Notes under the pieces: generated by a model
What the model was told of the DNA's origin: nothing
Seen by the model: only the letters and a program-made list of their open reading frames with translations
Database searches by the model: none
Translations under genes and position numbers: made by a program
In this document: one piece after another, positions 1 through 15,520 of the stretch
Numbering within the stretch: position 1 is the stretch's first letter
Layout: each line of letters starts with the position of its first letter
Assembly (NCBI GenBank): GCA_002286715.1
Contig: NSJX01000027.1
Coordinates: 124,001-188,000 of the forward strand
Length of the DNA: 64,000 bases
Source: Dentipellis sp. KUC8613
Lineage: Eukaryota; Basidiomycota; Agaricomycetes; Russulales; Hericiaceae
Reading direction: 5' to 3'

Positions 1-89
1 GCAAGATCGAGGTGAGGAGCGAGAGAGCTAGGGAGTGCATCGAGAGGGAGTGGGAGACGGCGAAGGAGGCGTTAGGAAAATGGCAGTAA
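1..89 (+). CDS. 3' end of a cytochrome P450 (partial, continues left of window)
   Basis: The reading frame starting at base 3 runs for 28 codons and ends in TAA at 87-89. Its residues end in EREWETAKEALGKWQ, almost the same as the C-terminus EREWDAAKEALGRWQ of the P450 encoded on the opposite strand at 291-2665. The two genes are therefore paralogues arranged tail to tail with about 200 bp between stops. The heme-binding part lies outside the window, so the identification rests only on similarity to the neighbour. It is too short to be called by length alone, but the match is specific. Confidence 0.8.
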   Translation, partial: KIEVRSERARECIEREWETAKEALGKWQ

Positions 90-290
90 TGTGGTGACCG
101 AAGCTTCTTGCGACCGATATTCTTGTACCATTATCTCTCTATATATTCTGACTTCCATGCGAACAGCACTTCACATCATTCCAGCCTGATGAGGTCGTAA
201 CCGTCGTGTCTCAAACTAGTATACATCAGATCCGAAGTACAAAGCATGAAGCGACCAGGGTCGTAAGAACATAAAGAAGCACAGATGGTC

Positions 291-2665
291 TCACTGCCAG
301 CGGCCCAGTGCTTCTTTAGCCGCGTCCCATTCCCGCTCCACGGTATCCTGCACCACCTGGCTGCGCGCGGTGATCTTTGCGGGAAAGCTCTGAGGCCACG
401 AGTTGGAGCCATTCGTGAATGCCCAGGTGTCCGGCAGGTTGTTCTTGTCGACAGGCTCGAAGTTGTATGCCCAGAGCATGCGCGTAACGTTGATGAAGAC
501 CGAGTTGCCTGCGAGGTGCTGGCCAGGGCAGATGCGCCGCCCGAACCCGAAGGGCAGGTCGAATGTGTCGAGTTGCAGGCGGGGGTGCGAGCTCGCGAGG
601 GGATGGCCGGGCAGCCACCTGCCTGGGACGAAGGCGTCGGGATTAGGGAAGGTGCCGGGGTCTCGCATGATGCCACTGGCGGCCCAAGCGAGAAATGTTA
701 GGTCTATTGTTCAGAGGTAAGGAGCTCATACTCACTCGAGGTTTGCAAACACCGTGGTCCCCTTCGGAATAAACCTAGAGGCGAGGTCTTGTATCAGAGC
801 CGCACAAAGCGGGAAACGAGATCAACTTACATTCCATTGTATTCGTCGTCGGCAGTGCTGGCATGGGGCGAACCTCCAAGTGCGGCAACGGGCCTCCAGC
901 GCATCGCTTCATTGATCACCGCGCGAACATACGGCAAGCTATCGACGTCGTTCCATTCCGGCATGCGGTCCTGACCGATGACCTTGTCTATTTCTGCCTG
1001 TGCTTTCCGCATCTCCTCGGGGTGATGCAGCATCGCCACTGGAAAGCATGTCAGACGGAAGCTGCAAAATGTGGGCGGCGATGAACTCACAGATGAATAC
1101 CAGAGTCGTTCCGGCTGTCTGTACGCGAAGAGTCAGACCAGCTTCCGACCATCACGGATGTGCACGCGTGAAATTACCGTTTCGATGCCTGCGCCAAACG
1201 GCGAACTGACGGTGTAGGCAACCTGGAGCTCGCTGATACCCATCTTCTCTCGGTTCTCCAAGGCGTCGGCCGCAAGACACGGCGGGCAAGTTCCCGCTTC
1301 GACGCGCGTTTTGACGTCGCCAAGAAGGTGCGTGAGGAGCTTGATGTCCCTTTGGCGGCGAATCTCAGGCATGCGACGGAACCATTGCAGAGATTTCTAC
1401 AGCGGAGATGTTACTACTGTGAAGAAAAGGTAAGATGGCCATCGAGACTCGGGACGTACAGGGAGGTTCAAGAGCCAAGGCCAGGTCTCCACGATGTATT
1501 TACCGGGAATGCTGGAACAAACCGAAGTGAGTTGGATCCACTTTAATCGTGTTGTATGCATAATTGACGCACTTCAAACTGCCAAAGTCCGGCTCAGAAT
1601 CAATGACTTCTAAAAAAGAGGTGAGCGCTCACCTGGTCATATCTGCGGCCAGAGAAACGGTCAGGTTAGTAAGTGGTCTGGACAAAGGCAGAGCAGAGGA
1701 GAACGCACACGCCATAGCATCCATGTTCTCCTTCACGATCCATTCGTCGACGCTGTCAATACGCTTACCGTAGACAACGGACACTACCACGCTCGCCGCG
1801 TAACTGTAAGATACACCCACGTCAGAAACAAGCACACCTCAACGGAAGCAATCTACAAACCGTTGGATGTGCTTCTCGAAGTTCTGAGGCTCGTGCAAGA
1901 GCTGGAACATGAGCAGCTTCGACTCCAGAGACTGGATATCTCGGTACGTGTCCGCTTTGCGCGAATGAAAGCCATTATGGTAGACCTGTACAGGAGCAAG
2001 ATCAACCTCTGGAACCTACAGTGCAAATTGGGACCGTCTGACGCACACGTCGGAACTTGCGCCAGTTCTCTCCTGCGGGCATCATGAGCCCCCGCATGTT
2101 ATCAGAGAGAATTTCGCCCCTTCAGGATATGATGCATCGTTAGCCGTGGGTGTCAGACGAGGACCTTCACACTTACGCCATAATGAAGCGCGGCCTGCTC
2201 GAATAAATATCAGAACGCTTCTCGAGTAGATCCCAAGCGGCCTGCGCTGTGCCCAGTACTGAAAAGCATCCTCGTCAATGAAGCAATAAACGTTGAGTCA
2301 GGTACAAAAGGATTTACCTATGACGGGCGTTCGGCCTAGGAAGAGTGATGTCACCGGACCTAAACAGGTGACCGGTATTTAGTCACAAACCTGAAACCAC
2401 GCCTCGAGGTCGAAACGAACAAAATGCCCCAGAGAACACCAAACTCACCATACTCTCTGTTCCACTGAGCGAACCTCCGCCATGGCTTGATAGAAGGCAC
2501 TTGGTGTCGGTTGCCTATCCACGGTACCCCACGGGGGCCCGGAGGCATCTTCCGTCTCCGCGCGGCATATTCTATGAAGGTATAGACGACGTAGGTGACG
2601 AGCAGAACGAGGGAAGTAGACAGGACCAGGTTGCCCCGAAGATTGTCCAGCACAGAGCGAAGCAT
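291..2665 (-). CDS. Cytochrome P450 monooxygenase (multi-exon)
   Basis: A heme-thiolate monooxygenase, likely anchored in the ER membrane and paired with NADPH-P450 reductase; the substrate cannot be told. The N-terminus (from ATG 2665) carries one hydrophobic helix followed by the Pro-rich hinge MPPGPRGVPWIGN. The K-helix ExxR is seen as EAMRW (about 920-960), and the heme loop FGFGRRICPGQHLA lies in the last exon (291-668). At least eight exons with short GT-AG introns can be followed, for example PVTSLFLGRTPVI after the first intron. No stop or frameshift was found in the exons I followed. The C-terminus ends KEALGRWQ. It belongs to the large microsomal-type P450s of Agaricomycetes; I do not assign a CYP family. 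The convergent neighbour at 1-89 is a close paralogue. Confidence 0.9.
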
Positions 2666-2727
2666 CTTGAAGCCGAAGGAACAGCAGTGGCAGCACAAGG
2701 ACAAGGACTGTCATTGATTGAGACCGC

Positions 2728-2734
2728 ATATATA
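2728..2734 (-). promoter_or_regulatory. Possible TATA box of the P450 gene
   Basis: TATATAT on the minus strand, about 65 bp upstream of the ATG at 2665. Position and sequence fit a fungal TATA element. No transcription start is visible, so this is an inference from spacing. Confidence 0.4.
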
Positions 2735-3128
2735 GCGAGCGCTTTCGGTTGCCGGAAACAGTATTTAGCCTGGCGATGAGAATTAAAGGTGGTTTATAGA
2801 CATCGGTTGTTCTGCTCAGGCAAATTGGTATCTACCCCGCAAACGAGGGGTGGGCGACCCCCCGCAATGCGGGGAAGTGCGGGCAAAGCTGATCATCTTG
2901 AGGTCAGATGAAGTCCGATCGCTGTCGCATGAGCTCGGGAGATAGCAACCTAGATATCGTGCCAGGAGAAGCGCAGCACTGGCGCTAAAGAGGCACGTGT
3001 AGGTTCCCAGCCTGACGAGCACCTTCGCCATTCCTCGTACTTTAACTAATATACATCCTTACCGCTATTGCTACAACATCAGGAAGAGAGATCGTTAGTA
3101 TCAGAAACAATAGAAAGCTCACAAGACC

Positions 3129-4490
3129 TCAGGTAGAATCCGAAGTTCTCCACGACTCAACCTTTGTTACTGATGCTTCGCGCCTTTTCGCAATCATCTC
3201 CTCCCGTCGTTTTGCTAACATTTCTGCCGATATGCCAGCGGTAAGGTGCCAAAGGCTAAAGACGGTGTCCATGCTGTCCATTTCGTGAGGTCCAGTGTCA
3301 GAGCGCCGGGCGTGTCGCTTCCTCCGTCCCGCATCCCCTGCTGCGGCTTTATGTTTCTTTCCGAATCTTTCTTCGTCGAGTCGCTTCCGTTCTGCTTCTT
3401 CTTTGGAAACCGTGCCCTTAGGGGTCTAGTATAGTCTCCGGAATAGCTCTAGTAGCCCCTGGAGATCCCTCATGGCTCCGCCAAAATGTTTGCTGACCGC
3501 GCTAGCATGGCATAGGCAGCATCAAAGAATACATCCGGAGGCCAGGAGGCCATGTCCTCGTTCAAGGCAGGAATCCGTATGGCCGAGCTAGGTGGTGTGT
3601 TCCCAATTGGCCCTGGAACCATTGGGTTCAGGTCGTCGACATTGAAAAGGTGGGCCGTGTATCTCGTCACGTCCGCGTTCTCGGTTCCAGCTTATATGAC
3701 GTCCTCTGTCTTCAAAGCAAAATTTGGCGTCTGCATAGCAAAGGCATCGATCCTAGGTCAGACATCAGATGAATTGGACATACACGTACCTTCGAAATCG
3801 CGAAATCATTACCCAGTTCCTCATGTGCTGGCAAGTAGAGGAAGAGACCGTTGCGCTCGTCGTCGATGTCTTCAATCACATCCTTGGTATCTCGTTGTCG
3901 GTAGCGCGTAAGGCTTTGAATGTACTTGAGGTATTGTAAGGAACAGAACATATGAACCATAGAAAAAATACCCATACTTCGTCACCCTTGCAGTGACCCA
4001 CGAGGTGAGCGGCATCGCAAAGCTCAGAGCGCGCTCCTGTCCCGACACAGCTGCCCCCATCGCGCTGAGACACCTTAGCCCTGGCACTGACGCAACAGGG
4101 AGCGTCTGCAGAAGATGTGCCAGTCATACGTGAAGCCACAAAGTCGAGGTCCAACGGAAATAGGGGTCGCAGTGCGATCCCTTCTTTCATAGAAATCTCG
4201 ATATGGTAGTAGAGATCTGTGGTGTCTGGTAGATGGTTCAAAGAAGCCAGGTCTGACCTGAGGTCTAGAAGTACATCATCTTGTCGGGAGAGTGTGCCTT
4301 CTGCTCTGAGGACGACGCCCGCGGCGGCGTAACGAATCCATTTGTACGGTCTGTTAGAGAATTTGAGTGCAATGAGGGCGTTCACCGGAAATGTAAGACA
4401 GCGCTTCCAAACCCAATTGTCCGAAGCAAGATTCGAGCGGTCACCGTCTATGGACAGTTGCGTAGAGACATGTATAACTTTCGTCGACAT
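3129..4490 (-). pseudogene. HNH nuclease-domain protein, disrupted copy
   Basis: Intact-looking 5' exon from ATG 4490 with the family features PYKWIRYAA, DLYYH, RPLFPLDLDF and CDAAHLVGHCKGDE. A 53-nt intron (3925-3977) follows, then YIQSLTRYR and IDDERNGLFLYLPAHEELG. These are the AH and N-G-L-x-L blocks of the fungal HNH_2-type domain. After the next intron the frame reads TPNFALKTEDVI and then hits TAA at 3692-3694. The same frame continues with recognisable family sequence (RYTAHLF, IRIPALN, PPDVFFDAAYA), then a one-base shift near 3503-3512 is needed to read SKHFGGAMRDLQG. A TAG lies at 3426-3428, followed by a Lys/Arg-rich C-terminal stretch ending at 3129. Two stops plus one frameshift argue for a decayed gene. 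A very unusual intron pattern is the alternative. Its native role is not known. Confidence 0.65.
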
Positions 4491-4963
4491 CGACGTGTTG
4501 GGAGGAAGCTGTAAGGTGGACGCGACGACGCGCACTCGGCTTTGGCCGCGTCATTATTCAAATTGCTCCTTACTTGCTCTCACCATCTAAATTGTACATG
4601 CTGCAAACCGCTCGATCCATGACGCCTCTCAAAACTACCAGAACTACCAGATACTCAAAGAGGCCGGTGCCCTCAGAAAACTAATATTAAAAGTAGAGAA
4701 ATTGCATGCGCCATCTCGTGATCACGACGCGTCGGTCATGTGACGGAGTTGATGTGGATTGATTGTGGACGCGCTGCTGGCGCGATTCCGGGGAATCCGG
4801 CGCTCAGCACGCGTTGGCTATTGTCTGCCGCCGGCTTCGGCGCAATTCAACTTCAACCTCATGCACCGCTAACAGTACGCACGTTATTTAGCTCCGCTAT
4901 CTGTGTCTGTCCATCCAGCTTCTTCTTCAACATTACTATCATCATTTCTCAACAGCAACGACT
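4491..4963. other. Intergenic, divergent promoter region
   Basis: 473 bp between the 5' ends of the HNH pseudogene (-) and the RNase III-domain gene (+). I see no gene here. It probably holds the promoter of the RNase III gene. Confidence 0.6.
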
Positions 4964-7232
4964 ATGCCGCGCTCGCCAGCGGACTCGCGATCCCTGACGT
5001 GCCTTCAGGACTTCCTCAACCTGGTGAAGAACCGGCCGAAACTGAGCGACATTCCCTCCCTGCCCGAACCGCTGCTGCTTCGCACTCGCAACTCGCGGCG
5101 ACACGCGCCGAATAATAATGATCTACTGGAGTTCCTCGGCGACAGGTGCGTCAATCTCGCGACGGCGCTCCTTGTAGACGCTGTGAGGGTGAACAAGGAC
5201 CACCACATGGTACGTCTACACGCTTTCTTCTGTTTGCAATCTATCTGAGTCCCCGGCAGGCCGTCCGACGCGTGATCTGTAACAACGATACCTTCGGACG
5301 CCTGTCATTTCACCTTCACCTCCACGAACACGCCGCGCTCGACGCCCCCGACCGCGCCGAGCTGGATAAATGGAACCCACTCTCGACAGACTCCCCGCCC
5401 AAGGTCCTCGCTGATCTCTTCGAGGCATACGCCGGTGCAGTGTACCTCCAACACGGCTGGAAGAAGCTCTTCCGCTGGCTCCGCGCGCTCTTCGAGCCCA
5501 TCGTGAAAGTCGCAACGCGTGATTTCTGGTACCGCGACTTGCCGCGCGGCATCGAGTCGTGGCATGTCAACAGCGGGGGCGAGGTCAAAGCGCACTTGCA
5601 ATCGAAGTTTCTGGATTATCTGGGCTTTAAGGGTGACTTCCTCGCGGAGAAGGGCCGTGCGCTGAGGAGCGCGTTGCCGGCGGATACGGGCTTTGTGTTC
5701 TCGCAGGAGGGTATGCTGCAGGAGCCGCATTGCGACGAGATCGAGGTCGCTGCGCATTTGGTGTGTATGTGGATCTGCAAGACGTTTATGAGGTTGTGGC
5801 CGAGGTATCACCAGGCGACTGCGAAGGCCCCTCATTTAGCCACGGTAAGTCAATGCAGTCATGTCATGTATGCAATGTGAGTTAATGAATGGGTAGGCCA
5901 TTACGGCCGTCATCGTCAACGATGTGACGATGGCAGACATCGCGTCCGCAATGGATCTATCCCCCCTTATATTCTTCCACAAGAACCCTGACAAGCAAAC
6001 GAGCTCGTCTACGTCTGCCACACCGAACGACGAACCCAAGATTCCATTCCGCAACAAACCAAGCACAGCGTGCTCCCGCACCGTACTCGCCTCCTCCCTC
6101 AAAGCCGCAATCGGAATGTACTACCGCGCCGACCCCGCCGCCGCCACCGAATTCGGGATGCTCCTGCTGCACTCGCTCGTCCTGCGTGCGCACGACATTG
6201 CAGTTCAAGATCCCTGGCCAGTATCTTTTCTTTTTGGCAGATTGTGGTGCAGGTGACGCTAATCCATTGATGCTGAACTCCAGGTACCGACCAGTCATGC
6301 CTCCTTCGCCTTTGGCTGAGGGGGGCCAGAACGCTGCTGTCCCCGCGCCCTGTTCGGCGATGCACGACCCCATCTCTGCACTTGTCGATGGGTTGCAGGC
6401 CGTCAGCATTGCAGACCCGTCAGGCGATGCTGCCGAGGATCGCGCACAGAAGAAAGATGCTCCAACGCCTCCATCATCTAGTGCTTTGGGTTCATTGCCG
6501 CGGAGAGTCCAAATCCCAGCGGGACCTACTAAGCTCCGCCTCAAAGATGCCAAAAAAGACGATGTTGCAGACTTGGTTGGCCAACTACAGTCGTTAGGCT
6601 TGGCGGAAGCTGCAAGTGGAAAGGCTCAGAAGAAGCTGGCGCTCGACGATATATTTGACCGCGGTTTACCACAGGAGGATTCGGAAAACGGCAAATCTGA
6701 CCGCGATGCCTGTACTTCACCACCATCTTCCAAGGCGGAGGCTCCTAGCGAGAAGGGCTCACAAAATTCCAGCCCGGCTGCATCCTCATCGAATGACAGC
6801 GGCAAATACGAACATCCGCCAACTCAGCGGCACGCCTCGTCGGGCAAATGGCGACCAATAGGAGCAACGGAGGATACGACACAGAAAAAGGAATCCGCTG
6901 TCCTATCAAATTCCACGAATCTCCCGCACAACCTACCTACTTTTACGACACAAGAACGTTCCAGTAGTCCGTGCTCTAGTTCGGGCTCACAAAGCGCTGA
7001 CGTCCCGGACAGCGGATACGCATCTGCTATGAGCAACTCTGGGTCTGCTTCCGCGACGGAGCGCGCCAGCGCTGATTCAAATTCTGGCAAACCGCGTGTC
7101 GTGGCAAGCAAGCCGCCTGCATCTCTGTTTGTACCCCGTCAAGTTTCCAAGAAGTCGACTGGTTCGGTCCGCTCGACGTCAGGCCGGGTTATCTTGGACG
7201 CGTCTAGCCCAGCTGGGGAGTCAAAATCCTGA
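4964..7232 (+). CDS. RNase III-domain protein with long low-complexity tail
   Basis: Predicted double-stranded-RNA endonuclease or RNase III-fold protein. Exons read as 4964-5209, 5260-5844, 5897-6220 and probably 6330-7232 (all phase 0, about 685 aa). The first RNase III signature is LLEFLGD (residues 54-60); the second is PKVLADLFEAYAGA (about 129-142). All four metal-binding acids (E, D, D, E) are therefore present. No second RNase III domain, helicase, PAZ or clear double-stranded-RNA-binding domain was seen, so it is not a Dicer. Residues beyond about 385 are Ser/Pro/Asp-rich and probably disordered. The third intron is uncertain: the simple acceptors near 6240-6290 put the tail out of frame, and only an acceptor at 6329 (CAG) joins the two frames. 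Otherwise the enzyme ends near 6256-6270 and the tail would be a separate frame. It could be a mitochondrial ribosomal or RNA-processing RNase III. Confidence 0.75.
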
Positions 7233-8039
7233 TTGCGAAAGCCTTTACATCTCACGACTATTCACGGACTCTATATCTCGCCCTAGGATCTCATTCACGC
7301 ATTTTCATGGGAGGCTCATCATATTTTCCATTGCTTACTTTCTAGCTCACGAGGTCGTGACATCCATACATACTACGAGCATCTCACTGCATATTTTTAT
7401 GGTCGGCAGTCACGCCAGAGCCAGAGTGCTTACTACTATCTGCTACATTGACAACAGAGCTATCTTCAATACTGCACGTTCGAGCCACTCGCCGACGTGA
7501 CCCCGGCGCCCGAGTAGCCCTGCAGAAGCTTGTGCAGGTGGCACCGGCCGCGCTCGCACGCGAGGTCGGCGTAGTATGTAGGTATCCCTGCATTGCTGAA
7601 ATCTGTGTGGCACGAGTCGACAGAGAGTGCTGATCGTCCTCAGCCAACGTTCCACTAGGATGGTACATCTGCGTTACCAATGTATTGCCCAAGAAACGGG
7701 CCGTCTATTCAAGCTCATGCTACTTTCAACATCCCCTCGTCCCGGCATGTCCGAGTCATTGCAAACTATGTACGACGGATCCCAGGCTACCATTCTTCCC
7801 GTGAGCGGTTCCCATACCTCCAGCTACGAGAATATGGAAGTCCTCCTATTTCTGTGACCGAGGACCCCGCCTGGTTACCGAATACTCTATAAGATCCTGT
7901 TCACGTACCTCTTGCTTTACCCAGCTGAGCTCACCCACCTATACCATACACAAGTCTTCAGCCCCACTGCCTGGTGGACATTCATCTGACACACATACTT
8001 CGACTACTCACCACAATCTTCACCTCGTCTCCGAGAGAC
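7233..8039. other. Stretch without a recognised gene
   Basis: About 800 bp with short frames on both strands. None shows a recognisable domain or a convincing splice pattern. It contains the 3' region of the RNase III gene. Confidence 0.5.
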
Positions 8040-8313
8040 ATGCTCGTCAAACTGACTTTGCTCGTCGCCCTGTTATCCAGCGCGCTCGCTGCTCCCGCCA
8101 GGTGGCCATCCATTCCATGAACATCTGCCCCAGAAGTTCTGACTTAAGCTAAACTATTTCCTCGTCTGTCTTCCATGACTTGTCTCAGCGTGCTGCCGGC
8201 ATTGGAACCATTGCCAACAGAACCAGTCAACGGAGATTTACCTGCATCAGGCCTGTGAAGCAGGGCACCTGTGCGCAAAGTCTAACAATACCCCTGTCAT
8301 CGTCCCAGGTTAG
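8040..8313 (+). CDS. Candidate small secreted Cys-rich protein (frame unresolved)
   Basis: ATG 8040 opens a strong signal-peptide-like segment, MLVKLTLLVALLSSALAAPA, then a GT donor at 8101. About 85 nt later, after a TTGTCTCAG acceptor, one frame encodes a short Cys-rich segment (CCRHWNHC, then QACEAGHLC) ending in TAG at 8311-8313. The two pieces would fit a small secreted protein, but the donor leaves two codon bases while the Cys-rich frame needs one, so a simple splice does not join them. Either another splice site is used, or the copy is broken, or the Cys frame is chance. I do not recognise a family. Confidence 0.3.
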
Positions 8314-8655
8314 TGTCATATATACTCACTCATAAGTAGTTGAACGTTGAACACTGACATGATGTCACGAAGCGCTGGAGCAGGGATTGAGATCTATGCA
8401 TGGCGAGTGAGCGGTTAGTAGTAGTTGGCTAGTGGCGAGTACCACGAATAGCTAGAAATGAAACAATTGATTGCCGTGCTGCTCGACATTCTATGAGAGT
8501 TTAGTACATCAACGAGGCCATAAACTTCTACTACTCAGTCCGCTCCCCGTAAAGTGGTATCTGTAATCACGAGGAACGCACATCGCACACTGTCCATACC
8601 ATACACAGGAGCCTCCGTCTCGAGACTGCGAAGATCCTCATCCTCCCGTGGTCCT
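8314..8655. other. Stretch without a recognised gene
   Basis: About 340 bp before the stop of the fucose synthase gene. No coding signal was recognised; it probably holds its 3' UTR. Confidence 0.5.
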
Positions 8656-11418
<2,763 letters not shown>

Positions 11419-12673
11419 ATGGGCATTTCCCTGGTCGAGGCTGAGGGTATGGCCTTGTTTCTGGAGACATTTCTCTACGGTACGCATTCACGTCTCTGAC
11501 GAGATTGGACTCCTTATAAACAACTTCCCGCAGGGATACTTGTAACCCTATACTGCGACTTGTTACTGTCCATGCACACGAAAAGGACATCAACGAAGAT
11601 CGTCATGATCTCTGTTGCAAGCGTCTTGCTCGCCCTGTCCACTGCCGTAAGTCGACCTTCAGTGCTGTTCATAGAACGTCTCGGCCAAATATCCCTTTTT
11701 CGAACCACAGAACATTCTCATCGACGTCTTCCGCGCCCTCAATGCCCTGGTATATGCACCACAAGGGGCTTCGGCCTACTACAGTGCACTTGGAGACCCG
11801 CTGGTTGTTACAAAGACTGCACTGTATGTGACACAAACGTTATTCGGCGATAGTGTTATAGTATATCTCGATTCGTCGTGAGGATACGTCAAGTCACTAA
11901 TGAATCGGCCACAGATTTGGAGGTGCTACGTGGTGTTTGATAGACATCTGCTGAGTATCAGGCTCCCAGGGACCATTCTATTATTCAACAGTGGTGAGTA
12001 TTGGTGTTGTCCGCACTCAATGGCACTCGGTACTTGTCACTGAACCACGCCACGGATTAGGTATCGGCTACTACGTATGTTACGTATTTTCCCAAGCGAA
12101 ACCAGGCGAAACGAACTTCGACGTCGCCGACCGCTGGATCACGACGTTCTTCTCATTGACCATGGCTATCAACATCCTGTGCACGGGTGCCATCCTATGG
12201 CGCATCTACGTCACCAGCGACTTCCCGACCACCTCAAACAGCCCGCTCTGGCCCGTCGTCGTCGCCGTCATCGAGACCGGTGCCATCTACACCTTAGCAG
12301 TCCTCAGCGTGCTCGTAGCCTACTCGATGGACTCCAATGGCCAATACCCCGCGCGGGATATCGTCCAGCCCCTCGTCGTATGTTCATGCCCTATCCGACT
12401 ACAATAAAGGCCACTTATAAACACACACGCTTCGTGTGCCAAACACAGGGAATCGTCTTCATACTGATCGCCCTCCAAAGAAACCGCTGCCGCCCGCCGA
12501 TTATCGGCACACCCGAGTACGACGAATCCTCCGCGGATGTTTTCCCGCACGTTCGCTGGACGCCTCAAGGCCCCCATATCGCAGCAGACAGGACGCCGCG
12601 TGCGTTGCAATCGCTAACGGTCCAAATTTCGGAAGAAACTAGGGTAGAATCCGCGCGGGGGGAGAAAGGATGA
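11419..12673 (+). CDS. Seven-helix integral membrane protein, intact copy
   Basis: Exons can be followed from ATG 11419: 11419-11479, 11534-11646, 11711 to about 11860, then three more, ending TGA at 12671-12673. The protein starts MGISLVEAEGMALFLETFLYG. It has about seven hydrophobic helices, including VMISVASVLLALSTA, a conserved IWRCYVVFDR loop, GYYVCYVFSQ, ITTFFSLTMAINILCTG and the last helix GIVFILIALQ. A polar C-tail with SLTVQISEETRVES follows. Such proteins form a large, functionally undescribed family in Agaricomycetes. A paralogue sits at 52159-53500 on the other strand. I infer membrane location only; no ligand or function is known to me. Confidence 0.82.
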
Positions 12674-13024
12674 GGAAGGGGCTATAAGCGCTTCCGTGTC
12701 GGCCGCAGACCTCGCAGACGGGCTGGAATCCGGCTTTGTCGTCCATCGCAATTTCCGACAATAACGACTGTCCTTGCATGTCCTGCTCTCGCTCTTCCTA
12801 TAGCGACCCGGACGCGTACGACACACAACAGCTATTTCCTGAATTACCTGTACCATTATACTGTCCGACAGTCCGCCGTTGATATCTAGCTACTACATCT
12901 AGGGGTCATTTTCGCGTCCTTCCACTTCACAAGAGATAGCGTTCCCCCACCGCTGACCACTGTCCCTGCAGTCGCAATCGCCGCGGCACGCGAAACGCAT
13001 CACGGATCCGGAGATAATATACAA
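12674..13024. other. Intergenic, convergent 3' ends
   Basis: 351 bp between the stops of the seven-helix gene and GDP-mannose dehydratase. No gene seen; expected 3' UTRs. Confidence 0.6.
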
Positions 13025-14586
<1,562 letters not shown>

Positions 14587-14688
14587 GATGGTAGGAGACG
14601 AGCGGGATGGAGGGATGGACGAGGAGACTTGAGGCAGAGCGCAGCCGCCCAGTTAGCATAATGCCGCTCTATTTAATAAACGCCATCG
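14587..14688. promoter_or_regulatory. Short shared divergent promoter
   Basis: Only 102 bp separate the ATGs of the dehydratase (-) and the small putative Zn-ribbon gene (+). If both start codons are right, both promoters lie in this interval or overlap the other gene's 5' end. Confidence 0.45.
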
Positions 14689-15147
14689 ATGCGCGCCTCT
14701 TTCGTCATCATCTGCCCCTCAAATGGGCCCTTCGCTGCAAAATGCGCCTTGACGCCCGTTTCTGGTCTAGAAGTCGACGGAACAGGCTCACTCTCGCGCC
14801 TCGAGGACCAGCTTGTTGCGCTCGTCGCTCATCACTCCACTCCATCACCGCCGCAAGGCGCAGCCCCATCCGTTTCTCGCAGCTGCCCTCGTTGCTTCTC
14901 AAGCAACCTCGCGTACGTGTACTACGTTTGGGGTGCTCCGCTACTAGGCATCAGGGTCGACCATTGTTTACAATGCGCAAGACGCATGTTCTGTGAGCAT
15001 TTCAGACAACATTCTTACCAGTGTCTTAGGGGCGGCCATCAACGAGGTGAACGAATGCAAACACGGGTGTGTTTTGTCTTTATCATCAGTATGCAACGCC
15101 TTACGTTTGCAGCTAGTCTCGCCCCCTCGCATGTTTCAGTGCCGTGA
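14689..15147 (+). CDS. Hypothetical protein with Zn-ribbon-like cysteines
   Basis: An uninterrupted 152-codon frame from ATG 14689. It opens MRASFVIICPSNGPFAAKC and later carries CPRC about 20-25 residues before a HCLQCARRMFCEHF segment, a spacing that suggests a zinc-binding fold. Between them is a hydrophobic stretch, LAYVYYVWGAPLLGI. The last 30 codons look less protein-like. A GT donor near 15046 and CAG near 15087 could remove them and give a protein of about 125 aa. I do not recognise the family. It is head to head with the dehydratase gene, which may only reflect tight packing. Confidence 0.45.
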   Translation: MRASFVIICPSNGPFAAKCALTPVSGLEVDGTGSLSRLEDQLVALVAHHSTPSPPQGAAPSVSRSCPRCFSSNLAYVYYVWGAPLLGIRVDHCLQCARRMFCEHFRQHSYQCLRGGHQRGERMQTRVCFVFIISMQRLTFAASLAPSHVSVP

Positions 15148-15520
15148 TATGGTTTCAACTCCGGCGCGGCGATATCTGCATTGGACCTGTATCAGCTCCC
15201 CACGAGACTCTCGCACGCCGTGTAGCGTCCCCCGCATATCTATCTCTTGCAGGAAGCTGTTTACCGCACGCTGCACGTTCTCTATGTCGCTTTGTCTTGT
15301 TCAACCAATATTTAAGCGCCGTGTAATGAACCCTAACCCGAGCTGTAAAGAGACGTCATGGAGCCTTGCACGAGCTGGAGCAACTCCTCGCAACCACACT
15401 CCAGCTCGTATAAATACCCGCCTTCCGAATGACGTTCTCTAGGTACTTGCATCTTTCTCCCTCGTATAAACCATCTCTTTCCAGCGTCCTCATCAACAAC
15501 GCTGGCCACACTAGCCCACC
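15148..15520. other. Intergenic region
   Basis: 373 bp before the SMP/C2 gene with no recognised gene. The sequence ATAAATACC near 15410 could be a TATA element for the gene starting at 15521, but this is only suggestive. Confidence 0.45.

Noticed and set aside
12077..12673. 198-codon plus frame overlapping the seven-helix gene
   Set aside because: Mostly His/Arg-rich out-of-frame reading of helix exons; only its last part coincides with the true frame of the last exon.
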